Positions 32,965-40,416 of a stretch of DNA of 48,447 bases are shown here, piece by piece. Both the position numbers and the translations under genes were made by a program. The stretch spans positions 1-48,447 of the forward strand of contig NZ_WBKR01000020.1 in the NCBI RefSeq assembly GCF_008868155.1, read 5' to 3'. Origin of the DNA: Micromonospora sp. ALFpr18c. GTDB lineage: Bacteria; Actinomycetota; Actinomycetes; Mycobacteriales; Micromonosporaceae. A model generated the notes under the pieces. That model was not told the DNA's origin. It did no database searches and saw only the letters and a list, made by a program, of their open reading frames with translations. Each line of letters starts with the position of its first letter. The first letter of the stretch is position 1.

Positions 32965-33411
32965 ATGCCTCTGGACCCTTCCTTCGTCGGCCGGACGTAT
33001 CCGCCGACCGCCCCCTACCAGGTGGGCCGAGAAAAGATCCGTGAGTTCGCGTCCGCCATCGGTGCCACCGACGCGGCTCACCACGACCCGGAGGCCGCCC
33101 AGGCGCTCGGCCACCCGGACGTGGTGGCGCCGCCGACCTTTCCGGTGATCGTCACGATGGCGGCGAGCCGTCAGATCATCGAGGATCCGGCCCTGGGCGT
33201 CGACTACAGCCGGCTGGTGCACGGCGACCAGCGGTTCGCGTACACCCGGCCGGTGGTCGCCGGCGACGAGCTGGTCTGCACCAACACCATCGAGGACGTC
33301 AGCACCCGGGGCGGGCACGGCTTCCTGACCACGCGCACCGACGTGAGCACCGTCGCCGGGGAACCGGTGGTTGCCGTGTGGGCCAGGTACGTCATTCGTG
33401 GGGAGGCCTGA
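32965..33411 (+). CDS. HadA-like MaoC/FAS1-type dehydratase subunit
   Basis: A 148-aa hot-dog protein (PLDPSFVGRTYPPTAPYQVG; HPDVVAPPTFPVIVTM; LVHGDQRFAYTRPVVAGDEL) matching the N-terminal-type subunit HadA/HadC of (3R)-hydroxyacyl-ACP dehydratases. HadA-type subunits lack the catalytic His/Asp and supply the acyl-binding surface for a HadB partner encoded next door. In Mycobacterium hadABC lies in this exact place, making mycolic acid precursors. Micromonosporaceae have no mycolates, so another acyl substrate is likely. Confidence 0.82.
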   Translation: MPLDPSFVGRTYPPTAPYQVGREKIREFASAIGATDAAHHDPEAAQALGHPDVVAPPTFPVIVTMAASRQIIEDPALGVDYSRLVHGDQRFAYTRPVVAGDELVCTNTIEDVSTRGGHGFLTTRTDVSTVAGEPVVAVWARYVIRGEA

Positions 33412-33412
33412 G

Positions 33413-33805
33413 ATGGAACTGCCAGCCAAGACGTTCCAGGTGACCCGTGCGGACCTGATCCGCTACGCCGGCGCGTCGGGTGACTTCAACCCGATCCACT
33501 GGAGCGACCGGGTCGCCACGAAGGTGGGGCTGCCCGGGGTGATCGCCCACGGCATGTTCACCATGGCTCTGGTCGGCCGGGCGGTCGCCGAGTGGGCCGG
33601 GGCGCCCGACGCGGTGGTCGAGTACGGGGTCCGCTTCACCCGCCCGGTGGTGGTGCCGGACGACGACCAGGGGACCGAGATCGAGGTCACCGCGAAGGTC
33701 CGTGACGTCACCGAGGACGGCCTCACCCGGCTCGACGTGACGGCCACCTGTCTGGGCGAGAAGGTGCTCGCGCAGGCCCGGGCGGTCATCCGGACCGCAC
33801 GCTGA
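33413..33805 (+). CDS. HadB-like MaoC dehydratase/hydratase subunit
   Basis: A 130-aa hot-dog protein with the hydratase-2 catalytic motif: YAGASGDFNPIHWSD (Asp and His) and GLPGVIAHGMFTMAL. It starts at ATG 33413, 1 bp after the hadA-like stop, with GGGGAGG upstream, so a heterodimer is expected. There is no third gene corresponding to hadC before tRNA-Trp. A palindromic terminator follows. Confidence 0.85.
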   Translation: MELPAKTFQVTRADLIRYAGASGDFNPIHWSDRVATKVGLPGVIAHGMFTMALVGRAVAEWAGAPDAVVEYGVRFTRPVVVPDDDQGTEIEVTAKVRDVTEDGLTRLDVTATCLGEKVLAQARAVIRTAR

Positions 33806-33811
33806 TCCGGG

Positions 33812-33829
33812 CCCGCCACGCGTGGCGGG
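33812..33829 (+). terminator. Palindromic terminator after hadB-like gene
   Basis: CCCGCCACGCGTGGCGGG is an 18-bp perfect palindrome starting 7 bp after the stop. Confidence 0.6.
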
Positions 33830-33837
33830 GAGACCGG

Positions 33838-33867
33838 TTGGGAAAGTCGGGCGGCTACCCGTACACT
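33838..33867 (+). promoter_or_regulatory. Probable promoter of tRNA-Trp (and secE-nusG)
   Basis: TTGGGA (33838-33843), 18-bp spacer, TACACT (33862-33867). The -10 matches that of the rpoB promoter exactly. Confidence 0.55.
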
Positions 33868-33934
33868 GGTCCGCCGTGGGGCAAGTGACCCCTGCTCGGT
33901 CGTCTGTGACCGGGTGGGGCGAGTGTTGCCGCAC

Positions 33935-34007
<73 letters not shown>

Positions 34008-34217
34008 CGCCTCAGGCCTGACCGTTCCCGTGGGTCGCGCCGCCGACATGGCGGCGTCCGGCCCGTGGTGGTGGATCGGCGGGGTGGTCCGAGGCATTCG
34101 GGCCCCCGGTTGATCCACCGGCCGCGGCCCGTCGCGGGACGGTTGGGCCCGGCCGGCGTGACCAGCGCCGCGCACGCCACCCGGCGTGTGACCCGAGATT
34201 CCGCGACGGAGGGCGAA

Positions 34218-34610
34218 GTGGCCGACAACAAGCGGCGCGGCGAGGACGCCGGCGACGATCGTCTGGACGACGATGTCGTCGACGAGGTAGCCGACGACGA
34301 CGCCACCAGCGCGGACGAGCCGGTCTCCCGGGGAGGCACCGCGACGCGGTCGCGTGCCCGCGCGGAGTCGGCGGACAGCCGGCCGACCACCCGGTCGGAG
34401 ACCGGTCGGGTGGGCGTCTTCGGCCGCGTCGCCCGGTTTTTCCGCGAGGTCGTGGCCGAACTGCGTAAGGTCATCTGGCCGACCCGCAAGGAGTTGCTGA
34501 CCTACACCGCCGTGGTGGTGACGTTCGTCGCGGTGATGCTGACGATCGTCGGTGTGCTGGACTACGGCTTCGCCAAGGTCGTGCTGTTTGTCTTCGGCAA
34601 CTCGAGCTGA
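34218..34610 (+). CDS. secE: Preprotein translocase subunit SecE
   Basis: A 130-aa SecE with a long acidic, charged N-terminal extension (VADNKRRGEDAGDDRLDDDV) and the conserved core VARFFREVVAELRKVIWPTR, then one membrane helix (TYTAVVVTFVAVMLTIVGVL). It clamps SecY in the Sec channel. GTG 34218 has GGAGGG 4 nt upstream; GTG 34188 in frame is an alternative. It is followed by nusG after 39 bp. Confidence 0.93.
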   Translation: MADNKRRGEDAGDDRLDDDVVDEVADDDATSADEPVSRGGTATRSRARAESADSRPTTRSETGRVGVFGRVARFFREVVAELRKVIWPTRKELLTYTAVVVTFVAVMLTIVGVLDYGFAKVVLFVFGNSS

Positions 34611-34649
34611 CCGGCTGCCTCCAGCCGATAGTGACGGAAGTGAGCGAGC

Positions 34650-35372
34650 GTGCCTGAGTACGACGAGACCGCCGGACCGGTGGACGAGCAGTCCGCCGTC
34701 GCGACGGCGGCTGGTGACGAGTCGGTCGAGGCCGCCAGCGAACCGGAGTTCCCAACGACCGAGCCCGAGCCGGACGAGGAGTACGACCCGGTCGCCGAGC
34801 TGAGGCAGAAGCTGCGCTACGCGCCGGGCGACTGGTACGTGGTGCACTCGTACGCCGGCTACGAGAACAAGGTCAAGACCAACCTCGAGACCCGGATCAC
34901 GAGCCTCGACATGGAGGACTTCATCTACCAGGTCGAGGTGCCGACCCGGGAAGAGGTCGAGGTCAAGAACGGTAAGCGTTCGCAGATCCAGGCCAAGGTC
35001 TTCCCCGGTTACATCCTGGTCCGGATGGAGCTGACCGCCGAGTCCTACTCGTGTGTCCGTAACACCCCGGGCGTGACCGGCTTCGTCGGCGCGACCGACC
35101 GGGCCGACCGGCCCGCGCCGCTCTCCCTCGACGAGGTGTTGAAGTGGCTGGCGCCGGCCGTCGAGACCGAGCAGAAGAAGGCGAAGCCGGAGATCAAGGT
35201 TCTCGACTTCGAGGTGGGTGACTCCGTCACCGTCACCGACGGCGCGTTCGCGTCGCTGCCGGCCACGATCAGCGAGATCAACGCCGACCAGCAGAAGCTC
35301 AAGGTGCTGGTGTCGATCTTCGGCCGGGAGACCCCGGTGGAGCTCAACTTCAACCAGGTCGCCAAGATCTGA
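34650..35372 (+). CDS. nusG: Transcription termination/antitermination factor NusG
   Basis: A 240-aa protein with an acidic N-terminal extension of ~60 residues typical of actinobacteria, the NGN domain ([41 protein letters not shown]) and a C-terminal KOW domain ([20 protein letters not shown]). It binds RNA polymerase and links to Rho or ribosomal S10. GTG 34650 is preceded by GGAAGTGAGCGAGC. A strong terminator separates it from rplK. Confidence 0.95.
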   Translation: MPEYDETAGPVDEQSAVATAAGDESVEAASEPEFPTTEPEPDEEYDPVAELRQKLRYAPGDWYVVHSYAGYENKVKTNLETRITSLDMEDFIYQVEVPTREEVEVKNGKRSQIQAKVFPGYILVRMELTAESYSCVRNTPGVTGFVGATDRADRPAPLSLDEVLKWLAPAVETEQKKAKPEIKVLDFEVGDSVTVTDGAFASLPATISEINADQQKLKVLVSIFGRETPVELNFNQVAKI

Positions 35373-35375
35373 CCG

Positions 35376-35410
35376 GTCGTCGGCGGCGGGCCCGGCCCGC
35401 CGCCGACGAC
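35376..35410 (+). terminator. Strong hairpin terminator after nusG
   Basis: GTCGTCGGCGGCGGGC (35376-35391) pairs perfectly with GCCCGCCGCCGACGAC (35395-35410) around CCG. Confidence 0.8.
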
Positions 35411-35561
35411 GGCGTTCGCCCTCCCACTCGACCTCGGCGGACGAGTGGGCTGCGGCCTGCGCTACTCTTGAACGTCACCGCTGTCGCACCGCGCTGACCG
35501 TGCGCGCCCGACAGGGCGGTGTTCAGCCGCATTTTCCCAGCTCCAAGCCCCAGGAAGTGAC

Positions 35562-35993
35562 ATGCCTCCGAAGAAGAAGCTCGTCAAGACGTTCACGCTT
35601 CAGCTGCCGGCGGGCCAGGCCACGCCGGCGCCGCCGGTCGGCCCCGCGCTCGGCCAGCACGGCGTGAACATCATGGAGTTCTGCAAGTCCTACAACGCGC
35701 AGACCGAGTCCCAGCGGGGCGACATCGTCCCCGCCGAGATCAGCGTGTACGAGGACCGCACCTTCACCTTCGTGCTGAAGACCCCGCCCGCCGCCCGGCT
35801 GCTGATCAAGGCCGCCGGTGTGCAGAAGGGCTCGGGCGTCCCGCAGGCCGAGAAGGTGGGTTCGGTCAGCCGCGCCCAGCTGCGTGAGATCGCCGAGAAG
35901 AAGATGGCCGACCTCAACGCCAACGACCTGGACCAGGCCGAGAAGATCATCGCCGGCACCGCCCGGTCGATGGGCATCACCGTCAACGACTGA
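35562..35993 (+). CDS. rplK: 50S ribosomal protein L11
   Basis: A 143-aa protein with the conserved proline-rich N-terminal domain ([20 protein letters not shown]) and the RNA-binding C-terminal domain ([20 protein letters not shown], ending [12 protein letters not shown]). It supports GTPase-factor binding and stringent factor control. ATG 35562 has AGGAAG upstream. A TACTCT -10-like element lies at 35463-35468 without a convincing -35. rplA follows after 77 bp. Confidence 0.97.
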   Translation: MPPKKKLVKTFTLQLPAGQATPAPPVGPALGQHGVNIMEFCKSYNAQTESQRGDIVPAEISVYEDRTFTFVLKTPPAARLLIKAAGVQKGSGVPQAEKVGSVSRAQLREIAEKKMADLNANDLDQAEKIIAGTARSMGITVND

Positions 35994-36070
35994 CGTCGGC
36001 CCCGCCGACGACCCGATCGTGGGAGGGCTCGCGCCGAGCGGCCCGCCAGAGACCACAGGAGTAATCAGCA

Positions 36071-36787
36071 ATGCAGCGCAGCAAGAGCTACCGCAAGGCC
36101 GCCGACGTCATCGACCGGTCCAAGCTCTACACCCCCGCCGAGGCCGTGAAGCTGGCCAAGGAGACCACCAACGTCAAGTTCGACGCCACGGTCGAGGTCG
36201 CCATGCGCCTCGGCGTCGACCCCCGCAAGGCGGACCAGATGGTCCGCGGCACGGTCAACCTGCCGCACGGCACCGGTAAGACGGCCCGCGTGATCGTCTT
36301 CGCCGGCGGCGCGAAGGCCGAGGAGGCCGCCGCGGCGGGTGCCGACGAGGTGGGCACCGACGAGCTGGTCGCCCGGATCCAGGGTGGTTGGCTCGACTTC
36401 GACGCGGCGATCGCCACGCCGGACCAGATGGCCAAGATCGGCCGGATCGCGCGGATCCTGGGCCCGCGCGGTCTCATGCCGAACCCGAAGACCGGCACGG
36501 TGACCATGGACGTCACCAAGGCGGTGCAGGACATCAAGGGCGGCAAGATCACCTTCCGGGTGGACAAGCACTCCAACCTGCACCTGATCATCGGCAAGGC
36601 CTCCTTCACGGAGAGCCAGCTGGTGGACAACTACGCGGCGGTGCTCGACGAGGTGCTGCGGGCCAAGCCGTCCGCGGCGAAGGGCAAGTACCTCCGCAAG
36701 GTCATCCTCACCACCACGATGGGCCCGGGTGTCCCGGTCGACCCGAACCTGGTGAAGAACCTCACCGAGGAGCCGGCCGAGGCCTGA
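36071..36787 (+). CDS. rplA: 50S ribosomal protein L1
   Basis: A 238-aa L1 ([60 protein letters not shown]). It binds 23S rRNA at the mobile L1 stalk and in many bacteria represses its own operon mRNA. ATG 36071 follows ACAGGAG. A perfect 18-bp hairpin closes the rplKA unit. Confidence 0.97.
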   Translation: MQRSKSYRKAADVIDRSKLYTPAEAVKLAKETTNVKFDATVEVAMRLGVDPRKADQMVRGTVNLPHGTGKTARVIVFAGGAKAEEAAAAGADEVGTDELVARIQGGWLDFDAAIATPDQMAKIGRIARILGPRGLMPNPKTGTVTMDVTKAVQDIKGGKITFRVDKHSNLHLIIGKASFTESQLVDNYAAVLDEVLRAKPSAAKGKYLRKVILTTTMGPGVPVDPNLVKNLTEEPAEA

Positions 36788-36804
36788 GCCCGACCAGTTC
36801 GCTC

Positions 36805-36842
36805 CGCCGGGGCGCCGCCACACCTGTGGCGGCGCCCCGGCG
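36805..36842 (+). terminator. Perfect 18-bp hairpin terminator after rplA
   Basis: Arms 36805-36822 (CGCCGGGGCGCCGCCACA) and 36825-36842 are fully complementary with a CC tip, 17 bp after the rplA stop. Confidence 0.85.
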
Positions 36843-36869
36843 CGTTCAAGGTGTGGCAGGCTCGTCCGC

Positions 36870-37835
36870 ATGCGGCTGGAGAACGTCTGGTTGCGGTACC
36901 ACCGGCGAGGGCCGTGGGTGCTGCGCGGGGTCGACGTACGGATCGGTCCGGGTGAGGTGGCGGTCGTGCTGGGCCGCAACGGCGTCGGCAAGTCGACGCT
37001 GCTCCAGGTGGCGGCCGGGGTGCTCCGACCGGGCCGGGGGCGGGTCACCGACCGGCCGGTGCGGGTCGGCTGGGTGCCGGAGCGTTTCCCGTCCGACCAG
37101 CCGTTCACCGTGGCCCGCTACCTGACCGGGATGGCGCGGGTCGCCGGGTTGGGTCGCGCCGCCGCCGATGACGCCGTGGCCACCTGGACGGACCGGCTCG
37201 GGCTGGCCCGGTTCCGCGCGGTCCGGCTGCCGGAGCTGTCCAAGGGCACCGCGCAGAAGGTGGGCCTCGCCCAGGCGATGCTGCGTCCGCCGGGCCTGCT
37301 GGTGCTCGACGAGCCGTGGGAGGGGCTGGACGCCGCCACCCGTGACCTGGTCCCCGAGTTGATCGACGAGGTGCTCGCCGGCGACGGCGCGGTCCTGGTC
37401 AGTGACCATCGGGGGGAGACGGTCCGGCTGCCGGGCGCGCGCCGCTGGACGGTGGCCGACGGCTCGCTGACCGAGGAGACGCCGTCGGCGGACGAGGCCG
37501 TCGCCGTGGTCGAGGTCGCGGTGCCGGCCGCGCGGGTCGCCAGCACCGTCGCCCGCCTGCGGGCCGACGGCCACCAGATCCTTCGGGTACGCCCCGACCC
37601 CTCCACCGCCACACCAGAGGTCGGCTCCGCGGCACCGCCGGTGCGGCCGGCCGCCGCCACACCGGAGGTCGGCTCCGCGGCACCGCCGGTGCGGCCGGCC
37701 GCCGCCACACCGGAGGTCGGCTCCGCGGCACCGCCGGTGCGGCCGGCCGCCGAGCGGGCGACCGAGCAGCCCGGCGGCACCGACGCGGCGGGCGAGCCTG
37801 CGACGGTCGAGCCGGCGGCGGGGGAGGCCCGGTGA
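36870..37835 (+). CDS. ABC transporter ATP-binding protein with repetitive C-terminal extension
   Basis: A 321-aa protein. Residues 1-~205 form an ABC ATPase: Walker A GRNGVGKS (35-42), signature LSKGTAQKV (variant of LSGGQ), Walker B LLVLDEPWEGLDAATRD. After ~residue 245 comes a Pro/Ala-rich tail with three 16-residue repeats (ATPEVGSAAPPVRPAA). GTG of the permease gene overlaps its stop, so it forms an exporter with that protein. The cargo is unknown. It sits between rplA and rplJ, a spot where actinobacteria often carry unrelated genes. Confidence 0.85.
   Translation: MRLENVWLRYHRRGPWVLRGVDVRIGPGEVAVVLGRNGVGKSTLLQVAAGVLRPGRGRVTDRPVRVGWVPERFPSDQPFTVARYLTGMARVAGLGRAAADDAVATWTDRLGLARFRAVRLPELSKGTAQKVGLAQAMLRPPGLLVLDEPWEGLDAATRDLVPELIDEVLAGDGAVLVSDHRGETVRLPGARRWTVADGSLTEETPSADEAVAVVEVAVPAARVASTVARLRADGHQILRVRPDPSTATPEVGSAAPPVRPAAATPEVGSAAPPVRPAAATPEVGSAAPPVRPAAERATEQPGGTDAAGEPATVEPAAGEAR
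37608..37751 (+). repeat. Three 48-bp tandem repeats inside the ABC ATPase gene
   Basis: Units at 37608-37655, 37656-37703 and 37704-37751 are nearly identical at the DNA level (CCAGAG in the first against CCGGAG in the others) and encode the 16-aa unit in frame. Confidence 0.93.
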
Positions 37836-38521
37836 CCGCCCTGGTCCGGCTGCGGCTGGCCGGCTTCCTGCGTACCGGGAGGGCGCTGGCGCCGCTGCTC
37901 GCGGGTCTCGTCGCGCTCGGCACGCTGTACGGCGGCGGCCGGGCCCAGCCCGCGGAGGCGTACGGCGTCTCCGCCGTGGTGCTCTTCCCGGTGCTCGCCT
38001 GGCAGACCAAGATCCTGTTGGACGTCGAGCCGGACGTGCAGCGCCGGCTCGCCCAGGTGTCCGTCGGGGTGGCCGGGGAGAGGGTCGCGGGTCTGCTCGC
38101 CGCCGGCCTGGCGGCGCTGGCGACGGTGGCCGTCGCGCTGGTCTTCCCGTGGCTGGTGGGCGGGGTCACCGGTCCGGTGGACCCGGGGGACCGGTCGGTG
38201 CCGGTCGGTCTCGCGCTGGGGCTGTTTGCGCATCTGCTGGTCGTACCCGCGGCGGTTGCTCTTGGCGCGTTGGCCAGCCGGGCGTCGGTGGGCGGCGCCG
38301 GGTACGGCGTCGCGGTGCTGGCCCTCGGCGGCGTCGGCGCGGTGGTGCTCGGTCTGAGCGGGTCGGTGGCCCCCTGGCTGGCTCCGCCGATCATGGCGAC
38401 CGCCCGGACGGTGGCGGGCGACGCCGCCGCGCTCACCCTGCTGGGGCTGAGCGTGTGGGCGCTGGCCTGGAGCGCCGCGGTCGTCGGCGGCTACCTGTGG
38501 CGGCGGCGCGCCCAGGGTTGA
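37832..38521 (+). CDS. ABC transporter permease-like membrane protein
   Basis: A 229-aa protein with about six hydrophobic helices (APLLAGLVALGTLYGGG; VAGLLAAGLAALATVAVALVF; LALGLFAHLLVVPAAVALGA; LGLSVWALAWSAAVVGGYLW). It starts at GTG 37832, overlapping the ATPase stop (GTGA). There is no ATPase domain of its own, so it pairs with the upstream gene as an ABC-2-like exporter. The transported compound is unknown. Confidence 0.78.
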   Translation: MTALVRLRLAGFLRTGRALAPLLAGLVALGTLYGGGRAQPAEAYGVSAVVLFPVLAWQTKILLDVEPDVQRRLAQVSVGVAGERVAGLLAAGLAALATVAVALVFPWLVGGVTGPVDPGDRSVPVGLALGLFAHLLVVPAAVALGALASRASVGGAGYGVAVLALGGVGAVVLGLSGSVAPWLAPPIMATARTVAGDAAALTLLGLSVWALAWSAAVVGGYLWRRRAQG

Positions 38522-38560
38522 GCAGCGCCGGCGTCGGTGGTCCGGCTCACAGATGGCGAT

Positions 38561-38589
38561 TTGGCGCTGGTGGCGCGGGCGCGTACTCT
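38561..38589 (+). promoter_or_regulatory. Promoter of rplJ-rplL
   Basis: TTGGCG (38561-38566), 17-bp spacer, TACTCT (38584-38589), giving a leader of about 265 nt before rplJ. Confidence 0.65.
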
Positions 38590-38595
38590 TCAACA

Positions 38596-38861
38596 GTCAT
38601 CCGTGTTCTCATGGATGAGGAACCACCCAGAGACCGCTGGTCACCGTGTTTCGGCACGGTCGAAGGTCCCGCGACAGACGGGCGACCCGCGTAGGGCGGC
38701 AAGCGTAACTCGGCAGTGAGCATGGTCCGCCGACCGTGACGATCCGCCGGCCCTCGCCCCGTGCGCCCTGCGCCGGGGCTTTCTCGTTGTCGCTGCCTCC
38801 GCCCCCGTTCCAGGCTTCGGCCGTGACGGGGACCAGCCTCGAGTAACGAGAGAGGAGGGAC
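38596..38861 (+). ncRNA. rplJ (L10) mRNA leader with terminator-like hairpin
   Basis: A long untranslated leader precedes rplJ. It contains several possible stems and, at 38756-38779, GCCCCG pairing with CGGGGC (plus an inner GCG/CGC) directly followed by TTTCTCGTT, the layout of an intrinsic attenuator. L10-L7/L12 binding to such leaders is the established control of this operon in other bacteria. Identity as an L10 leader rests on position and this hairpin, not on a covariance match. Confidence 0.5.
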
Positions 38862-39410
38862 ATGGCGGACAAGCCGATCCGAGCCGACAAGGCCACGGCC
38901 GTCTCTGAGCTGACCGAGAGCTTCCGCAGCGCGGGCGCCACCGTGCTGACCGAGTACCGCGGTCTGACGGTTTCCCAGCTCACCCAGCTGCGGCGCTCGC
39001 TCGGTGCCGAGACCAGCTACACGGTCGCGAAGAACACGCTGGCGAAGCGTGCTGCGACGGACGCGGGCATCACCGGCCTCGACGAGCTGTTCACCGGTCC
39101 TACCGCGCTGACTTTCGTTTCGGGCGACGTCGTCGAGGCGGCGAAGGGGCTTCGCGACTTCGCGAAGGCCAACCCGAAGCTCGTCATCAAGGGCGGTGTC
39201 TTCGAGGGCAAGGCCATTTCCGCGGCCGAGGTCACGAAGCTCGCCGACCTGGAGTCCCGCGAGGTGCTGCTGGCCAAGCTGGCCGGCGCGATGAAGGGCA
39301 ACCTGAGCAAGGCCGCGGCCCTGTTCCAGGCACCGCTCTCCAAGGCCGCCCGCGCGGCGGCCGCCCTTGCGGACAAGAAGCGCGAGCAGGAGGGCGCCGA
39401 GGCGGCCTGA
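38862..39410 (+). CDS. rplJ: 50S ribosomal protein L10
   Basis: A 182-aa L10 ([55 protein letters not shown]). The C-terminal helix carries L7/L12 dimers. ATG 38862 has GAGGAGGGA upstream. It is co-transcribed with rplL 51 bp downstream. Confidence 0.96.
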   Translation: MADKPIRADKATAVSELTESFRSAGATVLTEYRGLTVSQLTQLRRSLGAETSYTVAKNTLAKRAATDAGITGLDELFTGPTALTFVSGDVVEAAKGLRDFAKANPKLVIKGGVFEGKAISAAEVTKLADLESREVLLAKLAGAMKGNLSKAAALFQAPLSKAARAAAALADKKREQEGAEAA

Positions 39411-39461
39411 GGCCGCGCGGCGCACCCACGTTCTTAACAACCTTTAGAAAGGACGCCAGAC

Positions 39462-39845
39462 ATGGCGAAGCTCAGCACCGACGAGCTGCTTGACGCGTTC
39501 AAGGAGATGACGCTGATCGAGCTCTCCGAGTTCGTGAAGCAGTTCGAGGACACCTTCGAGGTCACCGCCGCGGCTCCGGTCGCGGTTGCCGCCGCTGGTG
39601 GCGCCCCGGCCGCCGCCGAGGCCGAGCCGGAGAAGGACGAGTTCGACGTCATCCTCGAGGCTGACGGCGGCAAGAAGATCCAGGTCATCAAGGTCGTGCG
39701 TGAGCTGACCGGCCTGGGCCTCAAGGAGGCCAAGGACGCGGTCGAGTCCGCGCCGAAGGCCATCCTGGAGAAGGTCAACAAGGAGACCGCCGACAAGGCG
39801 AAGGCCAAGCTCGAGGGCGAGGGCGCCAAGGTCACCCTCAAGTGA
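39462..39845 (+). CDS. rplL: 50S ribosomal protein L7/L12
   Basis: A 127-aa L7/L12 with an N-terminal dimerisation helix ([20 protein letters not shown]), an Ala-rich hinge and the C-terminal factor-binding domain ([20 protein letters not shown]). ATG 39462 follows AGAAAGGA. A perfect 17-bp hairpin closes the operon. Confidence 0.97.
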   Translation: MAKLSTDELLDAFKEMTLIELSEFVKQFEDTFEVTAAAPVAVAAAGGAPAAAEAEPEKDEFDVILEADGGKKIQVIKVVRELTGLGLKEAKDAVESAPKAILEKVNKETADKAKAKLEGEGAKVTLK

Positions 39846-39901
39846 CCTGACGTTCCACCTGCGCGTGCCTCGGCTCGGTGAGCCGCGACACGATCGCGTC
39901 G

Positions 39902-39938
39902 CGGCGGGCGGTGATCCGACACGGATCACCGCCCGCCG
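39902..39938 (+). terminator. Perfect 17-bp hairpin terminator after rplL
   Basis: CGGCGGGCGGTGATCCG (39902-39918) pairs with CGGATCACCGCCCGCCG (39922-39938) around ACA, then TGTTGGTGG. Confidence 0.85.
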
Positions 39939-40260
39939 TGTTGGTGGATCCGGCGGCACCGGCCCTGAGCTGGGCGTCGACGATCGGTGTGGGGCCCCGG
40001 ACGAGCGCGACGGGTCCACCTCCGGTGGGAAAGAACAGACGACCCGGATACCGGGCCTTGACGCGGCCCCGGGCTGCCAGGCACGCTGACACCAGCAAGA
40101 CACCGCGCTTGCGACGGCCACAACGTGGGTAATGACAGCGGCGGCACCAACGGCTGCGGCAACCCGCGCGGCCCAGTGGGGACGTTGCGTTCTGAGCGGC
40201 CCGGCAGACCCCGGTTGACGGGGGCCGAGGCGCGTTCCGCGAACGACCTGCGGGGTGGGC
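39939..40260. other. Gene-free stretch before the rpoB promoter
   Basis: No gene or RNA is recognised. A TTGACG at 40215-40220 has no convincing -10 partner. Confidence 0.5.
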
Positions 40261-40289
40261 TGGACAGCGGTTAGCCTCTCGGCTACACT
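40261..40289 (+). promoter_or_regulatory. Promoter of rpoBC
   Basis: TGGACA (40261-40266), exact 17-bp spacer, TACACT (40284-40289). It leaves a leader of about 120 nt before rpoB and separates rpoBC transcription from rplJL, which ends in its own terminator. Confidence 0.75.
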
Positions 40290-40416
40290 GCTAGTTTGCG
40301 CTGCCTTCCGACTTGACCCCTGCTCGGAAATGTCCGTTTACGGATATTTCTGGTGGGGTCATTGGAGTGCACGCGTACCAGCCGTTCTGCAGCACCGGTC
40401 CTCGGAAGGACGCATC

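Noticed and set aside
40215..40245. Second rpoB promoter at TTGACG
   Set aside because: A good -35-like hexamer but no acceptable -10 at 16-19 bp.
40255..40416. Longer RpoB starting upstream of TTG 40417
   Set aside because: This stretch contains the -10 element of the promoter and lacks a ribosome site. RpoB homology starts at the TTG.
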